A DNA stretch of 6,332 nt from Elusimicrobia bacterium RIFCSPLOWO2_01_FULL_60_11 (GCA_001800085.1 MGUS01000059.1:285-6616), one strand, 5' to 3'; counted from the first letter of the stretch, positions 1 to 5,406 are shown. Notes: generated from the letters alone by a model not told the origin. Numbers and translations are program-made.

Positions 1-109
1 AGCAGCGGGGGCACTTGAGGAAAAGGTCCAGCTTCGAACGGCTTATCCTGAACGGCTTTCCCGGCTCGTAGAGGTTGCGCGTGCGCTTGGGATTGTAATA
101 GACGGACAT
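1..109 (-). CDS. PD-(D/E)XK nuclease-like protein, N-terminal fragment
   Basis: The first 36 codons of a gene that continues past the left edge. The ATG lies at 109-107 and the visible protein begins MSVYYNPKRTRN and continues through FRISRSKLDLFLKCPRC. The 'SRSKLDLFLKCPRC' segment resembles the start of a family of small hypothetical proteins assigned to the PD-(D/E)XK nuclease superfamily, in which an S-x-S-x-(L/I)-x-x-(F/Y)-x-x-C-P element opens the fold. That assignment rests on memory of the family. No catalytic residues are in view, so activity cannot be judged. The start is supported by an AAGG just upstream and by position: the TPR gene's TGA stop (116-114) is 4 nt before this ATG, which suggests translational coupling as the third gene of the msrA operon. 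The substrate is unknown. Confidence 0.6.
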   Translation of the reverse strand, partial: MSVYYNPKRTRNLYEPGKPFRISRSKLDLFLKCPRC

Positions 110-113
110 GCCT

Positions 114-839
114 TCAGGGATAGATCATGTTGTAAAGTTTCCGCGCCAGGGTCTCATCCAAGGTCTGGAGGATCTTGTACTGGTCCAGGGCGTCGTTCTG
201 CCTTTCCATCATGACATAGGCCGTTCCCAGGTTGTAATGCGCGAAAGCGTAATCGGGCTTGACTTCCACCGCCTTCTGGTAGGCCTCCAGGGCGTCGCCC
301 TCTTTTCCCAGGTTGGCGTAGCCCATGCCCATGTTATTGTAGGCCTCGGCGTAGTCGGGATTCTTTTCGATGGCTTTCTTGTACGCGGAGATGGCGTCCT
401 TCTGCCGCATGGCGTTGGCGTAGGTGACGCCCAGTTCATAGAAGGCCTCGGCGAAGTCCGGCCTGGACTTGCCCGCGTTCTCAAAGGAGCGGATGGCGTC
501 GAGGTCCTGGCCCAGGCGGCGGTAGGCGATGCCCAGTTTGTAATGCGCGTCGGCGTTATTGGGGCGGATCTGGATGATCTTGCGGTAATATTCGGCGGCG
601 TCGGAGGGACGGTGGATCTTGTCGAGTATGCGGGCGAGGTTGAAAAGAGCGTCCAGGTAATTGGGCCTCAGGCGCACGGCCTCCCGGTAGGATTTCGCGG
701 CCAGGTCGGGGCGCTTCCGGGTCTCGTATTGCTCCCCTTGCAAGAACGCGTTCTCCGCCGTTCCAATGGCGCGCAAGGCCTGCGGGCGGGGGAATGCCGC
801 CAGGACGGCCAGGGCGAAGGACAGGAGATATTTTTTCAC
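114..839 (-). CDS. Exported tetratricopeptide-repeat (TPR) protein
   Basis: A 241-residue protein with a signal-peptide-like N-terminus (MKKYLLSFALAVLAAF, about residues 1-24) followed almost entirely by TPR units. Approximate repeats are 29-61 (degenerate), 62-95, 96-129, 130-163, 164-197 and 198-231. Each shows the usual 34-residue spacing with small residues and aromatic/Pro pairs, for example 'PDYAEAYNNMGMGYANLGKEGDALEAYQKA' split across units 4 and 5. TPR arrays are protein-protein interaction scaffolds, and nothing here suggests catalysis. The likely location is the periplasm or the outer face of the inner membrane. The start is GTG at 839-837, overlapping the msrA TGA stop (838-836) as GTGA, so translation is probably coupled to msrA. 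A PD-(D/E)XK-like gene follows 4 nt after its stop. The binding partner is unknown. Confidence 0.88.
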   Translation of the reverse strand: MKKYLLSFALAVLAAFPRPQALRAIGTAENAFLQGEQYETRKRPDLAAKSYREAVRLRPNYLDALFNLARILDKIHRPSDAAEYYRKIIQIRPNNADAHYKLGIAYRRLGQDLDAIRSFENAGKSRPDFAEAFYELGVTYANAMRQKDAISAYKKAIEKNPDYAEAYNNMGMGYANLGKEGDALEAYQKAVEVKPDYAFAHYNLGTAYVMMERQNDALDQYKILQTLDETLARKLYNMIYP

Positions 840-1444
840 TTACCCCAGAATTTCTCTAATTTCTGATCCCTGCCGCAGTTGAAGCGGTAGAATTTGTAGC
901 GGATGGGGTTCTTCTTGTAATACTCCTGATGATGATCCTCCGCAGGCCAGAAATCCGATGCGGGGCGGATGTCCGTGACGATCTTTGACCCGCCGAATTT
1001 CCCGGACTTCTCATATTTTTCCTTGGATTCCGTCGCCAGCTTTTTCTGCGTGTCGCCCCGGAAGAAAATGGCGGATTTGTAAGATTCGCCCTTGTCGCAG
1101 AACTGGCCGTCCGGGTCCGTGGGGTCGATCTGGCGCCAGAAGATGTCCAATATCTGAGGATAACTTATCTTAGAAGGGTCAAAAGTGACTTGGATGGCTT
1201 CCAAGTGGCCGCTGTCGCCTTCGCACACCTGCTCATAGGTGGGGGGTTCCGTGTTGCCGCCGCTGTAGCCCACCACGGTGGAGACCACGCCGGGGGTCTT
1301 GTCGAAAGGCGGCTCCATGCACCAGAAGCACCCGCCCGCCAATACCGCCGTCTCTTGTTTTGGACCCGCATCGCTCATGGTAACCCCAGCAAGGAAGATG
1401 ACCGCCGAAAGGGAAAGGATTTGACTCCAGCTTCCCCATTTCAT
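836..1444 (-). CDS. msrA: Peptide methionine (S)-S-oxide reductase MsrA, exported
   Basis: MsrA reduces the S-epimer of methionine sulfoxide in proteins, using a thiol donor such as thioredoxin. The 202-residue protein has the signature GGCFWC at residues 37-42, with Cys39 as the nucleophile and Phe40/Trp41 lining the methyl pocket. 'GHLEA' follows at 79-83 (Glu82 is the expected acid), then 'CDKGESYKSAI' at 116-126 (Asp118, Tyr122) and 'AEDHHQEYYKKNP' at 168-180. Cys190 in the C-terminal 'RFNCGRD' is the likely resolving cysteine. Residues 1-26 look like a signal peptide (hydrophobic 9-21, possible cut after SDA) with no lipobox, so the enzyme is probably periplasmic. It is the first gene of a three-gene minus-strand operon. 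No Shine-Dalgarno precedes the ATG; a TG-T-TACACT element at 1459-1451 is placed so that transcripts could be leaderless. The next alternative start, Met23, would remove the signal peptide. Confidence 0.96.
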   Translation of the reverse strand: MKWGSWSQILSLSAVIFLAGVTMSDAGPKQETAVLAGGCFWCMEPPFDKTPGVVSTVVGYSGGNTEPPTYEQVCEGDSGHLEAIQVTFDPSKISYPQILDIFWRQIDPTDPDGQFCDKGESYKSAIFFRGDTQKKLATESKEKYEKSGKFGGSKIVTDIRPASDFWPAEDHHQEYYKKNPIRYKFYRFNCGRDQKLEKFWGK

Positions 1445-1449
1445 ATGAT
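1421..1449 (+). promoter_or_regulatory. Sigma70-type promoter for the small-gene/lipoprotein/YdjM operon
   Basis: TTGACT at 1421-1426 (5/6 match to TTGACA) and TATGAT at 1444-1449 (5/6 match to TATAAT) are separated by exactly 17 nt. Transcription would start near 1456, leaving a leader of about 39 nt before the ATG at 1495. The -35 lies inside the msrA coding region and the -10 abuts the msrA start codon, so the divergent units share their promoter DNA and could interfere with each other. Confidence 0.68.
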
Positions 1450-1450
1450 A

Positions 1451-1459
1451 AGTGTAACA
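1451..1459 (-). promoter_or_regulatory. Possible extended -10 for the msrA operon
   Basis: On the minus strand, TGTTACACT (1459 to 1451) fits an extended -10 pattern (TG-n-TAnnnT). Its 3' end is 6 nt before the msrA ATG at 1444, so initiation would fall at or next to the start codon. No convincing -35 is present. The call is weak and rests mainly on the absence of a ribosome binding site. Confidence 0.3.
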
Positions 1460-1494
1460 AATTTCAAGGAAAAATATCCCGGCAAGGAGTCGTC

Positions 1495-1686
1495 ATGGCC
1501 TATCTCATCCAAAAGACGGAAATGAAGCGCCGCAGCCACAGGCGCGCCAAGCTGGCATTGCTGCGCAAGCGCTTCGCCGCCGCCAAGAACGACGATGAAA
1601 AGTCCGCCGTGCTGACCAAAGTGGGCAAAGTGGCTCCCTGGCTTTCCCAGGAAGAGTTCCTTGGCGCGATCAAACAGTCCCATTAA
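1495..1686 (+). CDS. Small basic helical protein of unknown function
   Basis: A 63-residue protein. It is preceded by AAGGAG at 1484-1489, 5 nt from the ATG, the clearest ribosome binding site in this operon. Residues 8-30 are strongly basic (KTEMKRRSHRRAKLALLRKR), followed by a probable amphipathic helix (residues 31-45) and a C-terminal 'VGKVAPWLSQEEFLGAIK'. It has no membrane segment and no cysteines. The charge pattern could suit nucleic acid or ribosome contact, but that is inference. It is loosely reminiscent of small DUF families such as DUF6800, which I cannot confirm. It is the first gene after the 1421-1449 promoter, and its stop is separated by one base from the ATG of the lipoprotein gene, implying translational coupling. 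I do not recognise a function. Confidence 0.8.
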   Translation: MAYLIQKTEMKRRSHRRAKLALLRKRFAAAKNDDEKSAVLTKVGKVAPWLSQEEFLGAIKQSH

Positions 1687-1687
1687 A

Positions 1688-2161
1688 ATGATCCTTGTGG
1701 ACGCGAAGTCCGCCTGCCTGCTGGGGTTCCTTGTAGCCGTTTCAGGCTGCGCCTCTTCCGCCGGCAAGAAGGCGGATCCCGGCACGGATCCCCAAAAACA
1801 AACGGAGTCCTCCAAAGACGCCCCCAAAGCGGCCCAGGCCCAAACCTCAAAGACCGGTTGGGTCGAGAAGATCTCCATCTGCACATCCGTCAAGGACCGC
1901 GAGCCGGAGGGGGAAGGCGCGGAGTTCACTTCCGTCAGCCGCCTCTATTGCTGGACCTCCGTCAGGCCCCCATCCGTCCCCGCCGTCATCAAGCACGTCT
2001 GGAGGTCCGGCGGCAAGACGATGAGCACGGTCGCTTTGAAAGTGAAATATTCCCCGAGCCGGACCTGGAGCACCCTGGCGGTCACTCCCGGCAGCTGGAG
2101 CGTGGACGTCGTCTCCGAATCGGGGGAAGTCCTCTCCACCGCTGAGTTCACCGTAAAATAG
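1688..2161 (+). CDS. DUF2914-domain lipoprotein
   Basis: A 157-residue lipoprotein. A short hydrophobic signal (residues 9-20) ends in the lipobox V-S-G-C with Cys21 as the lipidation site. Residue +2 is Ala, which under the Lol rule would favour the outer membrane. Residues 22-57 form a polar, Lys/Ala/Gln-rich linker. Residues 58-156 match my recollection of DUF2914: an opening '(V/I)..A.(T/S)..(D)REP' (here TSVKDREPEG, 66-75), then a 'YCWT' strand, 'IKHVWRSGGK', 'RTWST', and a closing 'GSWSVDVVSESGEVL...F'. DUF2914 is a beta-sandwich-like domain of unknown function often found on lipoproteins or next to membrane modules. I chose the ATG at 1688, one base after the preceding stop, over an in-frame TTG at 1661 that would put nine extra residues before the signal. 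Its TAG stop shares bases with the next gene's apparent ATA start. Confidence 0.82.
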   Translation: MILVDAKSACLLGFLVAVSGCASSAGKKADPGTDPQKQTESSKDAPKAAQAQTSKTGWVEKISICTSVKDREPEGEGAEFTSVSRLYCWTSVRPPSVPAVIKHVWRSGGKTMSTVALKVKYSPSRTWSTLAVTPGSWSVDVVSESGEVLSTAEFTVK

Positions 2162-3063
2162 ACAACCTCACCCACACCCTGATCGGAGTCGGTCTCGCGC
2201 AGTCGGGATTATCCCGGAAGTTCGGGCGCGGCACCACCTTCATCCTCGCCGTCTCCTCCAACATCCCCGATATCGACGGCGCCTGCCTTTTCGGCGGGCC
2301 CCTGGCATTCCTTTGGCGGCGGGCTCCCACGCATTGCCTGCTGGGAGGCCTGGCTCTGGCCCTCGCGGCCGGCGTCCTGTTCCGCCGCTTCTATCCAGGC
2401 CTGTCCTGGAAAGCGGTCCTGGGCCTGACATCGCTCGGCGTCTTCGGCCATGTCTTCGCCGACCTATGGAACGCCTACGGCGTCGTGCTCCTTTGGCCAT
2501 TCACTTGGCAGCGCTTCCATGCGGATTGGACATTCATAGTAGATCTGGCCATTTGGGGGATCTTGGGAGCGGGGCTCATCGCCGCCCTGGTGTTCCGGAC
2601 TCATAAGGAAAAGATCTGGAGGACGGGCCTCTCTTTGCTCGTCGTCTACATCGGGGTCTGCGGAACGGGGCGCTTCCTTTCGGGCCGCCTGCTCCCGCAA
2701 TCCTCTTTCTTCTACCCGGAGCCCTTCGGCCCGCGCTGCTTCCGCGGAGTCTCGCTTGAGGGTGGCGTCTATTCGGTCCATCAGATATGGCCTTTCGAGG
2801 GGAGGGAGGATTTACTGGAACGCTTGGAGGAAGAAGAAAAATCCGATGTCGTGAAAGCGGCGCGCCATAGTTCGGCGGGCATTCGGCTCGATGGATTTTT
2901 CTCCACCCCGGTCTGGCGCCTGTCGAAAGACGGCGCGGCCGCCGAGGTGTATGGGCTGGGTTTCCGCTCGCGCCTCCTGCCGGACCATTTGCCCTTCGTC
3001 TTCCGCGTCACGCCGGAGGGGGGTGTGGAACGTGGAAAAGAGAAAATTGAGGATAGACAGTAG
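2158..3063 (+). CDS. YdjM/COG1988-type membrane-bound metal-dependent hydrolase (DUF457), apparent ATA start
   Basis: A 301-residue inner-membrane protein, read from an ATA codon at 2158-2160. The N-terminus, (M)DNLTHTLIGVGLA, matches the conserved 'MD.LTHTL.G..LA' opening of this family. Candidate metal ligands appear in the family order: His6, Asp38/Asp40 (NIPDID), His59 (PTHCLLGG), His98 and Asp102 (GHVFADLWNAYGV), followed by the typical 'LLWPF'. Hydrophobic segments lie near 61-75, 86-101, 126-146 and 157-171. The C-terminal ~120 residues are soluble. The family is predicted to be hydrolytic; no substrate is established, and the E. coli relative YdjM is known mainly as LexA-regulated. 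An in-frame TGA at 2143-2145 caps the frame, and no ATG, GTG or TTG occurs before GTG at 2485. Starting there would delete every conserved motif. No clear ribosome binding site precedes it, so it probably depends on coupling to the lipoprotein stop (ATAG overlap). Confidence 0.85.
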   Translation: MDNLTHTLIGVGLAQSGLSRKFGRGTTFILAVSSNIPDIDGACLFGGPLAFLWRRAPTHCLLGGLALALAAGVLFRRFYPGLSWKAVLGLTSLGVFGHVFADLWNAYGVVLLWPFTWQRFHADWTFIVDLAIWGILGAGLIAALVFRTHKEKIWRTGLSLLVVYIGVCGTGRFLSGRLLPQSSFFYPEPFGPRCFRGVSLEGGVYSVHQIWPFEGREDLLERLEEEEKSDVVKAARHSSAGIRLDGFFSTPVWRLSKDGAAAEVYGLGFRSRLLPDHLPFVFRVTPEGGVERGKEKIEDRQ

Positions 3064-3116
3064 ACCGCAATCGACATTTCTCCAGACCTCTCGACCGAGA
3101 TGCCGATAATTTAAGA

Positions 3117-3122
3117 TATAAT
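3117..3122 (+). promoter_or_regulatory. Candidate -10 box for the sulfatase-like gene
   Basis: A perfect TATAAT at 3117-3122, ending 7 nt before the ATG at 3130. Initiation would fall on or beside the start codon, giving a leaderless mRNA, consistent with the absence of any Shine-Dalgarno. The best -35 (TCGACC at 3091-3096) is 20 nt upstream, longer than ideal. The surrounding DNA is AT-rich, so a chance match is possible. Confidence 0.4.
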
Positions 3123-3129
3123 CAAGTCC

Positions 3130-4662
3130 ATGGGATCCAATTTTAAACCCGATCTGCATAAAAACGTGCTGCTCATCTCGGTTGATACTCTTCGTTTCGA
3201 TACGGTGGGGTATGAGTCGGACAAGACGTTCCTGATGGAGAATGGCAAAGACCTGGGAAAACTCATCCGGACTCCGGCAATAGATTCTTTGGCTGAAAAA
3301 GGCATTGTGTTTCGACGCTGCTATACGACAGCTCCTTACACGACCAATGGCCATGCGAGCCTATTGACGGGCTGTTGGCCCCATCGTCACGGGGTAAGGT
3401 CCTTTTTTGTCGAGAGGCTTTCGCCGCAGGTGAAAACGCTGTCAGAAATGTTCCGCGAATCCGGGTTCCGGACCTTGCACGCGACTAGCTTTCGCGCTTT
3501 GTTTCATACGGGAATATTAGGGTTTGATCGTGGAGTGGAAGATTTTATTGATATCAATCGCCTTGATCATGGAAATGGCGAAATGCAGGCGTTGAAGTGG
3601 ATGGAATCCCAGCGCGCATCCGGTCAAAGATTTTTCGCTTTTTATCACACCAATTTTGTGCATGATTATGTCTATAACGCCGTGTCGAAGGATGGAGTTT
3701 CTTGGACGCCGTCAGATGTCCATGGCGAGGAAAAATTTAAAAGATCGATTTCCTTGAAAGAATTGGCATCTCGATACATCGAGGCCATAAATCTTTATGA
3801 TCAAAAAATATTAGGGCCTTTCTTGGAAAATATGATCCAAAAGGGAATTTTGGATGATACGATCGTGGTTTTTACTTCTGATCACGGGGAGGGCTTGAGC
3901 CTCAAGTGCCGTACTCATGGATGGGGCAGTCGAGCCCAGCTGTGCGAGCAGAATCTGCGAGTTCCTCTTATTTTCCGAATGCCCGAGGGGATTCACCGGA
4001 CAGTGGATACTACGGTCAGAAATATCGACATTTTCCCAACCCTATCAGATCTGTGCGTTCCCGATCGTTCTGATCCGGTTGACGGGATCAGCTTGGCGCC
4101 CGGGATTGAAGGGGAACCGATGTCTTCCAGAGAAGCCTATGCTGAAACCTGGGGCACGATCCCTAATGGGGAAAATAAAGATATGATCAGTTTAATCCAA
4201 AGATTAGGCCAGAGCAAAGACCCGGAACGTGTATTAAGACGGGATGCCCCCTGGGTTCTTCGGGCACGATGCCTGATGTGGGGTCAATGGAAATTGTCTC
4301 GGAGTTATGATGGGCCCCCCGCTTTTAAAAATGATCAATTGTACAATCTGATCCCGGGTCATCGCGGTCATTCTCTTTTGAGCCGGTATCTTGGTCCGCC
4401 AAGTTGGAGTATGGAGCCCATTAAATTAAAATGGGGTGATTTCGATAAAACATGGTTGTTAAGGGCTTTACGTTGTCGCATGGAAGAGTGGGAGAAAGCA
4501 GATCCTTATTCTGTGAAGAGTTGGCTGCGAATTGGAGAGGAATTGGCGGGAGGATTTGAGGCGTCCCCCGAGGATCGATGCCGCACTTACAGCAATGCTG
4601 TGCCGGCCTCTGAAGCTGAACCTCTGGTCATGCAATTAAAAAAAATGGGATATATCGATTGA
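3130..4662 (+). CDS. Sulfatase-fold (alkaline phosphatase superfamily) hydrolase/transferase with Thr at the nucleophile site
   Basis: A 510-residue protein. The N-terminal metal site 'LLISVDTLRFD' (Asp19, Asp24) and the C-terminal 'FTSDHGEG' (Asp251, His252) plus 'THGWG' (His263) are the standard metal-binding elements of the sulfatase/phosphodiesterase fold, and 'VPLIFRMP' and 'RNIDIFPTL' are typical core strands. The sulfatase signature C/S-x-P-S/A-R before 'ASLLTG' is replaced by T-T-N-G-H (residues 71-75). Thr71 occupies the residue that is converted to formylglycine in true sulfatases, and Thr cannot be matured that way. Thr is the direct nucleophile in LtaS-type transferases and NPPs of the same superfamily, so a phosphodiester or phosphotransfer reaction is more likely than sulfate ester hydrolysis; this is inference. 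There is no signal peptide or membrane segment. Residues after about 400 are a helical extension I do not recognise. The gene stands alone and is more AT-rich than its neighbours. Confidence 0.88.
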   Translation: MGSNFKPDLHKNVLLISVDTLRFDTVGYESDKTFLMENGKDLGKLIRTPAIDSLAEKGIVFRRCYTTAPYTTNGHASLLTGCWPHRHGVRSFFVERLSPQVKTLSEMFRESGFRTLHATSFRALFHTGILGFDRGVEDFIDINRLDHGNGEMQALKWMESQRASGQRFFAFYHTNFVHDYVYNAVSKDGVSWTPSDVHGEEKFKRSISLKELASRYIEAINLYDQKILGPFLENMIQKGILDDTIVVFTSDHGEGLSLKCRTHGWGSRAQLCEQNLRVPLIFRMPEGIHRTVDTTVRNIDIFPTLSDLCVPDRSDPVDGISLAPGIEGEPMSSREAYAETWGTIPNGENKDMISLIQRLGQSKDPERVLRRDAPWVLRARCLMWGQWKLSRSYDGPPAFKNDQLYNLIPGHRGHSLLSRYLGPPSWSMEPIKLKWGDFDKTWLLRALRCRMEEWEKADPYSVKSWLRIGEELAGGFEASPEDRCRTYSNAVPASEAEPLVMQLKKMGYID

Positions 4663-4818
4663 CGGCTTGAAAGAGGACGGTCAGGCCGGAGGGTCAGGTG
4701 GAGAGGCGATAACGACCCCGCAGTTTCCCTGATAGGGATATCAGGGACTCGCCTGATATCCATCCCGCCTGCGAACTGGTAACCTTGGTGCAGAGTTTCG
4801 CATTAAGGAGAAAAACAA
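4663..4818. other. Intergenic region upstream of the DUF883 gene
   Basis: 156 nt between the sulfatase-like gene and the DUF883 gene. It holds the CCTGATA hairpin cluster (4726-4761) and a strong ribosome binding site, AAGGAG at 4805-4810, 8 nt before the ATG. I see no convincing -35/-10 pair. A TGG-TAACCT motif at 4777-4785 is only a poor extended -10 candidate. There is no T-run, so no intrinsic terminator is evident for the upstream gene. Confidence 0.5.
4726..4761 (+). repeat. Alternating CCTGATA arms forming two mutually exclusive hairpins
   Basis: Three arms of one element occur in alternating orientation: CCTGATA at 4728-4734, its complement TATCAGG at 4739-4745, and CCTGATA again at 4752-4758. 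Arms 1 and 2 form a perfect 9-bp stem (4726-4734 with 4739-4747) around a GGGA loop. Arms 2 and 3 form a perfect 10-bp stem (4736-4745 with 4752-4761) around a GACTCG loop. The middle arm can belong to only one stem at a time. Spacing of roughly one helical turn also fits a regulator operator with multiple half-sites. It lies 57 nt upstream of the DUF883 gene. No U-tract follows either stem. Confidence 0.75.
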
Positions 4819-5025
4819 ATGATCAAGATCAATTCAGAGAACGCGGCCGACCACATCGCCGAAATCGACGGAAAGATCAGGGAGCAGCTGGATTCCGCGC
4901 TCGACCGCGCGCGCAAGACCGGCCGCACCGTCAACGCTTTCGCCAAGGAGAATCCCTGGCAGATGGCGGGGATCGCGCTCGGCGCAGGCCTTCTGGCCGG
5001 CTGGCTCATCAAAAATAAGAGTTGA
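4819..5025 (+). CDS. DUF883 (YqjD/ElaB-like) membrane-anchored small protein
   Basis: A 68-residue protein. Residues 5-42 form a polar, probably coiled or amphipathic helix, and residues 44-68 carry the family tail: 'NPWQMAGIALGAGLLAGWLIKNK', an N-P-W-Q motif running into a single glycine-rich C-terminal transmembrane helix with a basic end. This matches the DUF883/ElaB-YqjD family, whose E. coli members are C-tail-anchored inner-membrane proteins that bind ribosomes and are induced by stress or stationary phase. Usual members are about 100 residues, so the N-terminal helical part is short here. The start is fixed by AAGGAG 8 nt upstream. A YqjE-like gene follows after 7 nt, the same order as E. 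coli yqjD-yqjE. The palindrome cluster upstream is the obvious candidate control site. Confidence 0.87.
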   Translation: MIKINSENAADHIAEIDGKIREQLDSALDRARKTGRTVNAFAKENPWQMAGIALGAGLLAGWLIKNKS

Positions 5026-5032
5026 TGCCCCG

Positions 5033-5326
5033 GTGAACTGGCTTCTTTGGGCCGTCCGTCTCTGGGCGGATTACAGCAGCTTCAAGAAGAAGGAAAGCAT
5101 GATGCGGGACCTGAGGCGCACGGTCGCCGGCGTGGGGCTCACCCTGTTCGGTTTCATGCTCGGACTCTGCTCGCTCGGATTCTTCCTCATGAGTTCGTTC
5201 TTCTTCTTCATGGACCAGACGAAGTTCTCCCTCGCCGCGTTGTGGACCGCTCTCATCTGTTCAGCCCTGACCCTGTCGGTCTTGCTGCTCGGGAGCCGGT
5301 TTTATCGCTGTTCGTCGAAAGCTTGA
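5033..5326 (+). CDS. YqjE-like (holin-X/DUF1469-type) two-helix membrane protein
   Basis: A 97-residue protein with an amphipathic N-terminus (WLLWAVRLWADYSSFKKKES), two hydrophobic helices (about 32-60 and 66-88) separated by a short polar turn at 'DQTK', and a short basic tail. Size, topology and position directly after a DUF883 gene fit YqjE-type proteins (putative Actinobacteriophage holin III/DUF1469 clan). The assignment relies mostly on topology and gene order, because these sequences are poorly conserved. The start is uncertain. GTG at 5033, 7 nt after the DUF883 stop, keeps the amphipathic helix but has a poorly placed AAGAG upstream. ATG at 5099 (Met23) has AAGGAAA immediately before it, closer to a canonical site, and would give 75 residues that still contain both membrane helices. 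Its function is unknown; it probably works with the DUF883 protein at the membrane. Confidence 0.75.
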   Translation: MNWLLWAVRLWADYSSFKKKESMMRDLRRTVAGVGLTLFGFMLGLCSLGFFLMSSFFFFMDQTKFSLAALWTALICSALTLSVLLLGSRFYRCSSKA

Positions 5327-5369
5327 CTTTTAATATGGAGGTCGTTTGAACCGCTTTTTCCCGTGGCAA

Positions 5370-5378
5370 TGGTATAAT
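5370..5378 (+). promoter_or_regulatory. Extended -10 promoter for the DHp/response-regulator operon
   Basis: TGGTATAAT is a perfect extended -10 (TG-n-TATAAT). The only -35-like hexamer, TTGAAC at 5346-5351, is 21 nt upstream, too far for a standard pairing, but extended -10 promoters do not need one. Initiation is expected near 5385, followed by a purine-rich leader and the ATG at 5407. Confidence 0.65.
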
Positions 5379-5406
5379 TAAGAGAAGGGGGGATGGAAGA
5401 GTTATC

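Noticed and set aside
108..866. Long plus-strand open frame of 252 codons
   Set aside because: It is antisense to the TPR gene. GC-rich repeated codons create the opposite open frame, and its Gly/Val/Leu-rich product has no domain.
1661..1687. TTG start giving the lipoprotein nine extra N-terminal residues
   Set aside because: It would overlap the preceding gene and push the lipobox deeper. The ATG at 1688 gives a better signal peptide and a coupled junction.
1774..1795. Direct repeat of GGATCCC in the lipoprotein linker
   Set aside because: Two copies of a 7-mer in a low-complexity linker, explained by repeated Asp-Pro codons.
1441..1929. Minus-strand open frame of 162 codons opposite the small basic protein and lipoprotein genes
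   Set aside because: The plus strand has a promoter, a ribosome binding site, a lipobox and DUF2914 motifs. The minus product is compositionally odd and unrecognisable.
2812..3354. Minus-strand open frame of 180 codons crossing the YdjM/sulfatase boundary
   Set aside because: It overlaps two supported plus-strand genes and has no recognisable motif or ribosome binding site.
4736..4761. Intrinsic terminator after the sulfatase-like gene
   Set aside because: The stem is strong, but no T-run follows on either strand and the stop codon is 74 nt away.
5337..5381. Eleven-codon ORF (TTG at 5346) behind GGAGGT, ending inside the promoter region
   Set aside because: The spacing of 3 nt is too short, the start is TTG, and the frame runs through the extended -10. 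It is probably chance, though a leader peptide cannot be fully excluded.
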